This document shows, one piece after another, positions 40,367 through 47,829 of a DNA stretch of 64,000 nucleotides (its first letter is position 1; every line of letters starts with the position of its first letter). The notes beneath the pieces are model-generated. The model was not told the origin of the DNA and ran no database searches. It saw nothing but the letters and a program-made list of their open reading frames with translations. The position numbers and the translations under genes are program-made. The stretch comes from Chitinophaga oryziterrae (lineage in GTDB: Bacteria; Bacteroidota; Bacteroidia; Chitinophagales; Chitinophagaceae). Location: NCBI RefSeq assembly GCF_009758125.1, contig NZ_WRXO01000005.1, positions 62,001-126,000 on the forward strand. The letters run 5' to 3'.

Positions 40367-41023
40367 TGCTCCGATAGCTGCAGCTATAACAGGTTGCAGT
40401 TCTGCGGGGATATCCGCGCTCATCCATACACGGGGTTTTTCTCCCGGAATTACTGCCGCTATATCCTTACGGCGGTAGTGAAATTCATAACAGATATTCT
40501 CGTAGGAATTCTTTGTTCCGAAGTTATTATGAGCCGTTATACGGATCTCATCCTTATCTGAGCGCAGTATACCTGCCGGTTTATTGTCATTCAGCTCCAG
40601 GTAGGTCACTTCTTTTAGAATAAGTTCCCAGCGTTTTAAAGGGTCGTTTTTGGTCCCGTTGATCTGAACATAGGTATAAGGGGCCGTTGAGGGCATATTG
40701 TCCAGAAAAGAGGGCAAAGACCGGCCTGAGAAGGCAATGTGCAGGGCCCTGAGTTCCTGTATGCGGATACTTTCATCCTGCCCGGTCATTACGAAGTTAA
40801 AGGGGTTTTGCGGGTCTTTGATGAAACTGATACTTGCAGCATCTGAAATACCGTTTTTACGGGAGGATGTGTTGTATGGCCCGTAGGTGATGGTTTTAGA
40901 GGTGAACCAGCCATCGCTGATCTTTACCGGCCATTCCTGTGGAGGGATGTATAATCCCTTCTGGGAGTATCCGTATCTAAAGCCGGCAAGCAGTAAGAAG
41001 ACAGTGAACAGGGTACGAACCAT
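40352..41023 (-). CDS. Exported protein of unknown function
   Basis: 223 residues, not recognised. Signal peptide MVRTLFTVFLLLAGFRYGYSQ. The mature part appears mostly beta-strand (WPVKISDGWFTSKTITYGPYNTSSRKNG, FNFVMTGQDESIRIQEL, ICYEFHYRRKD), ending in a hydrophobic stretch IPAELQPVIAAAIGALLLR. No cysteine triplets or catalytic motif seen. Overlaps the convergent epimerase gene by 15 bases. Confidence 0.72.
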   Translation of the reverse strand: MVRTLFTVFLLLAGFRYGYSQKGLYIPPQEWPVKISDGWFTSKTITYGPYNTSSRKNGISDAASISFIKDPQNPFNFVMTGQDESIRIQELRALHIAFSGRSLPSFLDNMPSTAPYTYVQINGTKNDPLKRWELILKEVTYLELNDNKPAGILRSDKDEIRITAHNNFGTKNSYENICYEFHYRRKDIAAVIPGEKPRVWMSADIPAELQPVIAAAIGALLLR

Positions 41024-41082
41024 ACTGAATATTTAAAAAGACAAATTAAAAGCGCTGTGTTTGCAGGAAATAACAAAAACTG

Positions 41083-41122
41083 ACCCGGCAGGAGCCCCCT
41101 GTTTTGGAGGCTCTTACCGAGT
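41083..41122. repeat. Hairpin related to the 13305 element
   Basis: Arms 41083-41096 and 41109-41122 pair over 14 positions if G-U pairs are allowed (three of them). The left arm, ACCCGGCAGGAGCC, resembles the 13305 arm (GACTCCGTCAGGA...). It is followed by TTTGTTACAAACAA at about 41145. It lies in the 217-bp gap between LpxD and the exported protein, where I see no gene. Confidence 0.45.
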
Positions 41123-41240
41123 CGATAAAGGAAGAGAGGTCTCTTTGTTACAAACAAGCAGCTTCTGCGTTCTACAGATAAACAGCTTCTGAGCGGTGTT
41201 GACTTCTATAATCACGCGCTCTTATGGCACTTGAACCTAT

Positions 41241-42197
41241 CTACTTATTGCCGTTGTTTCCATAGAGCTTCTCCCACATTTCAGGGATGCGTTTGATCCA
41301 GGCCAGTTCTTTCTTCTTCACCCTGGCATCTTCCACCGGCGATCCAAAGTATACTTTACCCGCTTCCAGGTCTCCGCCTACGCCACTTTGTGCAAGTACT
41401 ACCACCCCTTTGTGTATGGTAAGATCTTTTGATACACCAACCTGACCCCACAGAATTACGTTGTCTTCTATCTTTGCTTTTCCGCCGACACCTACCTGAC
41501 CGGCAAATAGACAATTGCGGCCGATCACTGTACCATGACCGATATGGATCATGTTGTCAAACTTAGTACCACGGCCGATAATGGTGTCTCCGCTAACGCC
41601 TTTATCGATGGCACAGCCGGCGCCTATTTCCACATCATCTTCAATGATCACGCGTCCGCAGCTTTCCAGTTTATCATACATTACTTCCCTGTCTGCCCTC
41701 TTCTTAAAGTAGAAAGCATCAGCACCAATTACGGTACCGGCATGAATGATTACATTGTTGCCGATGATAGTATTGTCGTAAATAGTTACGTTAGGATGTA
41801 TAATACAATTACTGCCTATGCGCACGTGGTTACCAATGAATACATTAGGCTGTATGATGGTGTCTTCCCCTATCACAGCGGAATCGCTGATGGGTTTGGT
41901 GGCTGGTTCGAATGGACGGAACCGTTTAACAAGTTTCACATAAGCGCTGAACGGATCAGGTAAAACAAGTAATGCCTTGCCGGGAGGGCAGTCAACTTTT
42001 TTATTAATGATGATGATGGTTGCTGCAGATCGCAGAGAGGCATCATAATACTTTTCAAAGTCGACGAAAGAGATATCTCCCGGTTCGACTTTATGAATCT
42101 CATTAATACCGGTTGCTTCCAGCTGGTCGTTGCCAACCAGCTCTGCGCCTATGAATGCTGCTATTTCCGTTACCGCTAGCGGTGCGTTCAACTTCAT
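41241..42197 (-). CDS. lpxD: UDP-3-O-acylglucosamine N-acyltransferase-like LpxD
   Basis: 318 residues. N-terminal uridine-binding domain (about 1-100, EIAAFIGAELVG, DISFVDFEKYY), then a left-handed beta-helix of hexapeptide repeats from about 105 (IGEDTIIQPNVFIGNHVRIGSN). The catalytic-region histidines are His218 and His221 in NMIHIGHGTVIGRN. It adds the N-linked acyl chain in lipid A synthesis. The C-terminus (AWIKRIPEMWEKLYGNN) is the usual short helix. It stands apart from other lpx genes here, with its own -7 element, so it could be the second lpxD-like copy some Bacteroidota carry. Confidence 0.9.
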   Translation of the reverse strand: MKLNAPLAVTEIAAFIGAELVGNDQLEATGINEIHKVEPGDISFVDFEKYYDASLRSAATIIIINKKVDCPPGKALLVLPDPFSAYVKLVKRFRPFEPATKPISDSAVIGEDTIIQPNVFIGNHVRIGSNCIIHPNVTIYDNTIIGNNVIIHAGTVIGADAFYFKKRADREVMYDKLESCGRVIIEDDVEIGAGCAIDKGVSGDTIIGRGTKFDNMIHIGHGTVIGRNCLFAGQVGVGGKAKIEDNVILWGQVGVSKDLTIHKGVVVLAQSGVGGDLEAGKVYFGSPVEDARVKKKELAWIKRIPEMWEKLYGNNGNK

Positions 42198-42218
42198 GTG
42201 TTGTGCTGTTTAGTGAAG

Positions 42219-42226
42219 CAAAGGTA
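42219..42226 (-). promoter_or_regulatory. -7 element of lpxD
   Basis: Minus strand TACCTTTG, exact consensus, 21 bases upstream of the lpxD ATG at 42197. Confidence 0.65.
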
Positions 42227-42380
42227 GTAGAGAAATAGGAATAATTAATTGCATGTTCCGGAATGATGAAGAGAGGAAATAAAGTTATCTCACTAAGTAC
42301 TAACTGTTGTTATCCACACTTTTTTTACTGGTGTGAATAAAAAAGTTTGCATTTTTTTTCTTTTGTGATGAAATTCTTTT

Positions 42381-42471
42381 TAATATTGTGTAGGGAATTT
42401 ATGTTTCCTGTACTTACTAACCCATTCACATAACAAGAAAGTCTGATTGTAAACACGGTCAGACTTTTTTT
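42381..42471 (+). ncRNA. Candidate small RNA ending in a terminator
   Basis: There is no plus-strand gene upstream for 2 kb, yet a good plus-strand terminator is present: stem AAAGTCTGA (42438-42446) with TCAGACTTT (42459-42467) and a T-run to 42471. About 57 bases upstream is TAATATTG (42381-42388), one base off the -7 consensus, and between them a small hairpin AGGGAA/TTTCCT. Together these suggest a transcript of about 80 bases. Alternatively the hairpin is the minus-strand terminator of the cco/hemN operon, which ends 219 bases to the right. Confidence 0.35.
42438..42471 (+). terminator. Hairpin with T-run
   Basis: Nine-bp stem, 12-base loop, seven T residues on the plus strand; weak T content (CTTGTT) on the minus strand. 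Confidence 0.7.
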
Positions 42472-42689
42472 ATGCCCGTTAAGATCCTCTCCCCACAAGC
42501 ATTTCAGCTAATTCGTTTTTTTATCTGCTATTCACATTGTACTGATGTCAATACATTTTTATCTCCTTTTGGAATGGAGCGCAAAAATCAGGAAGGCATC
42601 ATTTTTCTCTTTTTGAAGTCCATTTTCTGGAAAAAGTTTTTCATTTTGAAAAGATTGTAACATAAAACCGTAAGAATGAAGTGAATATA

Positions 42690-44048
42690 CTAGATCGCAT
42701 TACTGAAGAGTTGTGATTGTGGTAATTGCTGCCATAAACGGGCATCAAAAGCCATACAGATGTTCCGTATAAACGGACGTCCTTTCATTGTAACAGTAAC
42801 CTTCTTTGGATGTACGATCACCAGTCCGTCTTTTTCCGGTTCCTGCAAGCGTTGCAGCCCCTCAATGATAGCGTCACACTGCGTATCAGCCTTGTTCCAT
42901 GTTGTTTCAAAGGTACACATAAGTGCATGTATATGGCGCCGGAGTAACAGGTCTTCCCTGCTTAGTATATGACCACGAACTACGGGGAACTGTCCGTTAT
43001 TCACCAACCTTTGCCAGGCATTGATCTCTTTTTCATTTTGGGCGTATGCATACCAGCTGTCTCCGATGGAAGAAGCGCCTAATCCTATCATCAGAGAAGT
43101 ATGATGATCTGTATAACCCATAAAATTGCGGTGTAATGTTCCATTGGTAAAGGCATTGTAAAGAGGATCGTCCTTCAGGGCAAAATGGTCCATCCCAATT
43201 TCTGTGTAGTTGTTTTCTGCGAACATTGTTTTGCCAAGATCATACAGTGCCCGCTTCTCTTCGTCTTTGGGCAGATCGGCTTCAGAATAACGCCTTTGTC
43301 CTACTCCTTTCACCCAGGGAACATGTGCGTAGCTGTAAAAAGAGATCCTGTCCGGTTGCAGCTGCATCACCTGATTAATGGTATCTTTTACACTGGCTGC
43401 TGTTTGCAGTGGCAATCCGTAGACAAGGTCGAAGTTGATGGACGTATATCCGATCGCTCTTGCCTCTTGCATGACACGTGCTACGGTTTCGTAAGGCTGT
43501 ATGCGGTTGATGATCTCCTGCACGCGGATATCAAAGTCCTGTATGCCCAGGCTCATACGCCGGAATCCCAGGTCGTACAGCGTTTGCATATGTGCTTCAG
43601 TGGTGTTGTTCGGGTGGCCTTCGAAGCTGAGGGACGCATCTTTCAGCACATCGGCCCCTTTGAAAATACCCGTTACCAGCTGATGCAGATTTTCCGGTGT
43701 GAAGAAGGTCGGCGTCCCTCCTCCCAGATGTAGTTCACGGATGCGCGGGCGTTTCCCGAACAATCCCAGGTATAACTGCCACTCTTTTAACAGCGTGCTG
43801 ATATAAGGTTCTTCCACACCGTGATTCACCGTAATGTATTTATTGCAGCCACAATAGGTACAGAGCTTTTCACAGTAAGGAAGGTGGATGTAAATACTGA
43901 TGCCTTCCGTATTGTTGGTGGCATGGAATGACTGCTGTACCAATGCCTGCCAGCTGGCGATATCAAAACCGGCATTGTTCCAGTAGGGAACGGTTGGGTA
44001 ACTTGTATAACGGGGAGCGGCAACATTGTATTTCTGAATGAGGCTCAT
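42690..44048 (-). CDS. hemN: Oxygen-independent coproporphyrinogen III dehydrogenase
   Basis: 452 residues. Radical-SAM motif Cys59-x3-Cys63-x2-Cys66 in LPYCEKLCTYCGC, with the extra Cys68 typical of true HemN; ELHLGGGTPTFF, SFEGHPNNT and VYGLPLQT follow. N-terminal VAAPRYTSYPTVPYW is the HemN substrate segment. The enzyme makes protoporphyrinogen without oxygen, for haem needed by the oxidase encoded upstream. I use the ATG at 44048, one base after the upstream stop; the ATG at 44075 would overlap that gene. Last gene of the cco cluster. Confidence 0.95.
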   Translation of the reverse strand: MSLIQKYNVAAPRYTSYPTVPYWNNAGFDIASWQALVQQSFHATNNTEGISIYIHLPYCEKLCTYCGCNKYITVNHGVEEPYISTLLKEWQLYLGLFGKRPRIRELHLGGGTPTFFTPENLHQLVTGIFKGADVLKDASLSFEGHPNNTTEAHMQTLYDLGFRRMSLGIQDFDIRVQEIINRIQPYETVARVMQEARAIGYTSINFDLVYGLPLQTAASVKDTINQVMQLQPDRISFYSYAHVPWVKGVGQRRYSEADLPKDEEKRALYDLGKTMFAENNYTEIGMDHFALKDDPLYNAFTNGTLHRNFMGYTDHHTSLMIGLGASSIGDSWYAYAQNEKEINAWQRLVNNGQFPVVRGHILSREDLLLRRHIHALMCTFETTWNKADTQCDAIIEGLQRLQEPEKDGLVIVHPKKVTVTMKGRPFIRNICMAFDARLWQQLPQSQLFSNAI

Positions 44049-44049
44049 A

Positions 44050-44748
44050 CTATGATGGTTTATAACAGTGTTCAATAATTTTTCCTTTGGAGATAGCAGG
44101 ACTGATGTATGGAATGCCGAGGTTCATGCCACGCAGGATCAATAGGACTGCCATCAATGCTACTGCGTATGGTACACACTGGCGCAGTTTGTTGCGCATG
44201 TGGACGGTGATGATCTGGCTGCACCAGCTAATGGTAACCATCGCTGGCAATGTGCCGGTACCAAAGGCGCACATGAACAGCGCGCCCTGTGTGATGCTAC
44301 CGGTGGCCACAGCCCCCGCTACGGCGAAGTAAACAAGCCCGCAGGGCAGTAAGCCATTGAAGAAACCGATTGCATAGAGGGTGTGTAGCTTCTGTTGACG
44401 CAATAGATTGCCCAGGATCTTTTTAATGCGGGCGCCGTAGATGCCTGTGCTGAAATGGAAACGGTTATTGCGGAAGATAACAGCCAGCAATAACCCGCAA
44501 CCAATTGTAATGGATAACCATTGTTGTAACCCTCCGATATAGAATTGTCTGCCCAGCCAGCCGGATGCAATGCCTATGCCGCTGTATGCGGTAATACGCC
44601 CTGCGTTGTATAACAGTATGCCGGCCATTTTCCTGGTACCGTCCAGGTGTTGTACCGGTAATGTCAGCGCTATCGGGCCGCACATTCCGATACAATGAAA
44701 GGAGCCTATGAATCCGAGTGAAAGAGCATAAAGAAATGTCAGGAACAT
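44050..44748 (-). CDS. SafE/UreH-like membrane protein of cbb3 cluster
   Basis: 232 residues, about six membrane segments. Two motifs stand out: GFIGSFHCIGMCGPIAL near residue 15 and GFFNGLLPCGLVYFAVAGAVATG near 120, each with a Cys or Cys-Pro-like turn, characteristic of the sulfite exporter TauE/SafE-UreH group found in cco operons. It may take part in copper or thiol handling for oxidase assembly. The TTG two codons earlier is rejected for the ATG at 44748. Located between fixH and hemN on the same strand with only a few bases on each side. Confidence 0.85.
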   Translation of the reverse strand: MFLTFLYALSLGFIGSFHCIGMCGPIALTLPVQHLDGTRKMAGILLYNAGRITAYSGIGIASGWLGRQFYIGGLQQWLSITIGCGLLLAVIFRNNRFHFSTGIYGARIKKILGNLLRQQKLHTLYAIGFFNGLLPCGLVYFAVAGAVATGSITQGALFMCAFGTGTLPAMVTISWCSQIITVHMRNKLRQCVPYAVALMAVLLILRGMNLGIPYISPAISKGKIIEHCYKPS

Positions 44749-44755
44749 AATCAAC

Positions 44756-45184
44756 TTAGTTAACCATTACTGCGTTTTCCTGGAAGTACTTTTTTCCGTT
44801 TGCCTCCCAGTGCATCTGTACCCTGTAACTACCTCTGTGCAGACGATCCTTGCTGAGAATGAGCAGTCCGGATTTTACGGGCACTGTTACATCCTGTCCC
44901 GAATCTGAAGCCCGGTAAAACAACACATTTCCTGTAAGGGGAATGTCCTGCATCTCTTTGGGAAAAGCCAGTGTGATCGTATGTTCTTCCTGACTTATCA
45001 CTACAGGAGAAGACAGGTTCATGGCTTGTTTACGGCCATCTATCACCTGTTGATATTTCAGTTCTTCCCCATAGTAATCAGGCGTTACCAGGTCTATCCG
45101 GGTACGCATACTTTTAGTGACCATGGTAAGAATTCCGGCCGCGAAAAGCACAAAGACGATGATGATTTTATGTCCCCAGTTCAT
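44756..45184 (-). CDS. FixH-family cbb3 oxidase assembly protein
   Basis: 142 residues with one N-terminal membrane segment (KIIIVFVLFAAGILTMV) and a periplasmic domain beginning DLVTPDYYGEELKYQQVIDGRKQA, the FixH signature. FixH acts with the copper ATPase CcoI and CcoG in cbb3 oxidase biogenesis. It sits 11 bases after ccoG and 7 before the SafE-like gene, so surely co-transcribed. Confidence 0.9.
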   Translation of the reverse strand: MNWGHKIIIVFVLFAAGILTMVTKSMRTRIDLVTPDYYGEELKYQQVIDGRKQAMNLSSPVVISQEEHTITLAFPKEMQDIPLTGNVLFYRASDSGQDVTVPVKSGLLILSKDRLHRGSYRVQMHWEANGKKYFQENAVMVN

Positions 45185-45195
45185 AGTGATGTGTT

Positions 45196-46569
45196 TTATT
45201 GTACAGGGCCCAGGAAAGTGGTTTTGATGGACCCGGTTTTTTTATTGCCTGTATATAACGCTATATGCAGGTTTGTTTTACGGTTTTTAATACTCGTACG
45301 GGGCAGTACAACGAAGAAAGTTCCCTCTCCCTGGTCTTCTGCCTTTACACGGATAACCGGTTGTCCTAACAGCTCTATAGAGCCGGGAGCATCCTCCAGT
45401 TTCAAGGTAAGCAGGATATCCGCAGCCGTTTTATTCACCAGTTTGATGCGATAGAGGTTAGTAATGCTATCCAGCCCTCTTTCCTGGTACAGCATACCTG
45501 CTGTGCGCATTACGGCCCCGCTCACCGGCTGCCTGCTGAGCAGCATCCAGGAGATAGCAGAGAGAATGATCAGTAAGAAAGCACTGTAGACCCTTATACG
45601 GGGGGTAAAATGTAATGGCTTGTTAGCTGCAATACCGTTCTCTGAAGCATACCGGATAAGATCCGGCGGGCGGCCCGTTTTTTCCATCATGAAATTGCAG
45701 GCATCTATACAGGCCGTGCAATTCACACATTCCAGCTGGGTCCCGTTGCGGATATCTATCCCCGTGGGGCATACCTTTACACATTGTAAGCAGTCTATAC
45801 AATCTCCGCCGCTCTGTTCTTTTTTAAAATGTCCTCTGGGCTCTCCTCTTACATAATCATATGCCACCACTACAGTATCCTTATCTAACAATACTCCCTG
45901 CAAACGACCATAAGGGCAAACCACGGTACATACCTGTTCTCTGAAGAAAGCAAATACGCCATAGAAAACGCCGGAAAAAATAAACATGGTGGCGGTATGT
46001 GCAGACACGGGGCTTTCAATCACCTTCAACAGGCTATCAACCCCTATGATATATGCCAGGAAAGTATTGGCGATGAGAAAAGACAGGACAAAAAACAGGA
46101 TATGTTTGCTTGTCTTTTTCAGGACTTTTTCTGCGCTCCATGGCGCTTTGTTCAACACTTTCTGTGCCGCCGCGGTCCCCTCTATCCAGTACTCTATTTT
46201 CCTGAACAGCATTTCCATAAAGATGGTCTGAGGGCATGCCCATCCGCAGAACAATCTGCCGAAAGCCATTGTAAACAATACAATGAACAGGATAAAGGCA
46301 ACCATTGCCAGGCCGAAAATGAAGAAATCCTGCGGCCAGAAAATGGCGCCAAACAAAATGAACTTTCCTTCTACCACATTTAGTAAAAACAAGGGCCGGC
46401 CATTTATTTTAATAAATGGACCGGCGAAGAATACAATAAAATACAGGTAACTTAAAATACTTCTGGCAGTATAATACTTACCAGCAGGCTTTTGAGCATA
46501 TATCCAATTGCGTTTTCCCTGTTTATCAACAGTGGCTAAGCTATCTCTGAACGTTTCAGTCTCTTCCAT
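45196..46569 (-). CDS. ccoG: Cbb3 oxidase accessory protein CcoG
   Basis: 457 residues (RdxA/FixG type): membrane segments in the first 220 residues, with GRLFCGWACPQTIFMEMLFRKIEYW; two ferredoxin-type cluster motifs near residue 255 (CIDCLQCVKVCP and CVNCTACIDAC); then a final membrane segment and a C-terminal beta domain in the periplasm. CcoG reduces copper for delivery to the cbb3 oxidase. It lies 4 bases after ccoP. Confidence 0.95.
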   Translation of the reverse strand: MEETETFRDSLATVDKQGKRNWIYAQKPAGKYYTARSILSYLYFIVFFAGPFIKINGRPLFLLNVVEGKFILFGAIFWPQDFFIFGLAMVAFILFIVLFTMAFGRLFCGWACPQTIFMEMLFRKIEYWIEGTAAAQKVLNKAPWSAEKVLKKTSKHILFFVLSFLIANTFLAYIIGVDSLLKVIESPVSAHTATMFIFSGVFYGVFAFFREQVCTVVCPYGRLQGVLLDKDTVVVAYDYVRGEPRGHFKKEQSGGDCIDCLQCVKVCPTGIDIRNGTQLECVNCTACIDACNFMMEKTGRPPDLIRYASENGIAANKPLHFTPRIRVYSAFLLIILSAISWMLLSRQPVSGAVMRTAGMLYQERGLDSITNLYRIKLVNKTAADILLTLKLEDAPGSIELLGQPVIRVKAEDQGEGTFFVVLPRTSIKNRKTNLHIALYTGNKKTGSIKTTFLGPVQ

Positions 46570-46573
46570 AACA

Positions 46574-47623
46574 CTATTGTTCTAGTATACCTTGTTTCTC
46601 TTTTGGATTAGGAGGATTGGAGCCATGGATACTTTTGATATAACTGGCCAGCTGGGCCAGTTGTCTCGGAGAAAAATCATCTTTCCATGACTTCATACCT
46701 TTATCTGCTACCCCGTATTTAATCGTGCTAAATACGTCATTGATCTTTCCGCCATGCAGCCAGTAATCGTCTGTCAGGTTAGGACCTACGACTCCCTGTC
46801 CCTGTGGGCCATGACAAGGCGCACAATTAGTGGAGAACAGCTTCTGGGCAGCTGCAAGGTCTGCCGGATCAGTAAGCTGCTTCACGCTTTTCTCATCGAT
46901 ATTATTAGCAGCCAGTTTCAGGTACTCGGCTTTTTCTTCTGCGGCTGCCGCTTCTGCGGAGGCTAATTCCTCTGCCTGTGTAGGGGCCGACTGGAAACGC
47001 CAGAGATACACGACAGCGAACAGTATACTGCAATAGAATCCATATCTCCACCAGGGAGGAGTTGGATTATTCAGTTCATGGATACCGTCATAGTCGTGTC
47101 CCATATCTACGTCTGCTTCAGAATCGGCATCCAGGCTTTTTGTATCGTTCAGTTTATCCAGCCAGGAGATCTTCGGCTTGCCGGGAACGGCTTCCTTAAC
47201 AGGTTTGATCCTTCTTTTGCGTTCAATACCTACCAGAATACGTAACGTAAACAACAGGCTGATGATCACAGCTATTTCCAGGACGATCACAGATACCAGC
47301 AGGTAAAAGGACGTCTGTGACAGGCCGTTGATGAGCGTTGTTTTCGCTGCAGGAGTATCCTGTGCCATAGCCTGACCAGCTACCAGTAGTAACAGTATAG
47401 TTAGTACTGTTCCGGACTTCTTTATTCTATCCTTGTAAATATCCATGGCACTTATTACCACGCTGCCAAGGATGCCGATCGCGATAAGTAAGCCGATGAT
47501 CACGGTCAGCAATACGATTGCCACCGGATTGCTTAATTCTGAAGGAGGTTCAGGTCTGTCCTGCGCCGCAGCCGTAAGGCTGAGTAATAAAAGTGCAGAT
47601 ATATTGACTAGTTTCTTGTTCAT
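46574..47623 (-). CDS. ccoP: Cbb3 oxidase subunit CcoP, single haem
   Basis: 349 residues. A signal-like N-terminus, membrane segments at about 30-60, 75-90, 105-130 and 190-210, and one cytochrome c domain with NCAPCHGPQGQG near residue 265 and a Met ligand in GMKSWKDDF. The FixP N-terminal motif DGIHELNNPTPPWWRYGFY is clear. Proteobacterial CcoP has two haems; this has one CxxCH only, usual in Bacteroidota. It carries electrons to the CcoN site. A second signal-like segment (VAGQAMAQDTPAAK) in the middle is odd and may reflect a fused N-terminal extension. Confidence 0.93.
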   Translation of the reverse strand: MNKKLVNISALLLLSLTAAAQDRPEPPSELSNPVAIVLLTVIIGLLIAIGILGSVVISAMDIYKDRIKKSGTVLTILLLLVAGQAMAQDTPAAKTTLINGLSQTSFYLLVSVIVLEIAVIISLLFTLRILVGIERKRRIKPVKEAVPGKPKISWLDKLNDTKSLDADSEADVDMGHDYDGIHELNNPTPPWWRYGFYCSILFAVVYLWRFQSAPTQAEELASAEAAAAEEKAEYLKLAANNIDEKSVKQLTDPADLAAAQKLFSTNCAPCHGPQGQGVVGPNLTDDYWLHGGKINDVFSTIKYGVADKGMKSWKDDFSPRQLAQLASYIKSIHGSNPPNPKEKQGILEQ

Positions 47624-47640
47624 GTCTGTAACAGTTAAAA

Positions 47641-47817
47641 TTATTTGCTCGTCATGTTATCATCCAGCGGGATATGGCTGATATGATCTATCATGCCCTT
47701 ATCTGCTTTAAGTGCCCAGAAACTGGCCAGCGCAAAGAAGATGGTGAAAATGAACAATGAGGCCAGCGGATATACACTTACACCGGTGATTGATTCCAGA
47801 TAGTTGATGAACTTCAT
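47641..47817 (-). CDS. ccoQ: CcoQ/FixQ-type small subunit
   Basis: 58 residues, short enough to be overlooked. One membrane helix (PLASLFIFTIFFALASFWAL) preceded by MKFINYLESITGVSVY and followed by a short charged tail (KADKGMIDHISHIPLDD). This pattern and its place between ccoNO and ccoP fit the CcoQ family, which stabilises the cbb3 complex. It starts 12 bases after ccoNO ends and stops 17 before ccoP. Confidence 0.88.
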   Translation of the reverse strand: MKFINYLESITGVSVYPLASLFIFTIFFALASFWALKADKGMIDHISHIPLDDNMTSK

Positions 47818-47829
47818 TGTAGTATGATT

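Larger units (their letters stand above)
42198..42689. other. 492-bp gene-free region between lpxD and hemN
   Basis: AT-rich. It contains the lpxD promoter at its left end and a strong hairpin with T-run at 42438-42471. The 62-residue frame at 42472-42660 has no gene-like features and begins in the terminator's T-run, so it is left out. A small plus-strand RNA is possible (see the 42381-42471 entry). Confidence 0.6.

Noticed and set aside
40924..41157. 77-codon minus-strand frame
   Set aside because: Overlaps the start of the exported protein in another frame and includes the repeat hairpin.
42472..42660. 62-codon plus-strand frame after the hairpin
   Set aside because: Begins at the end of a terminator T-run, is Phe/Lys-rich from AT-rich DNA, and has no further support.
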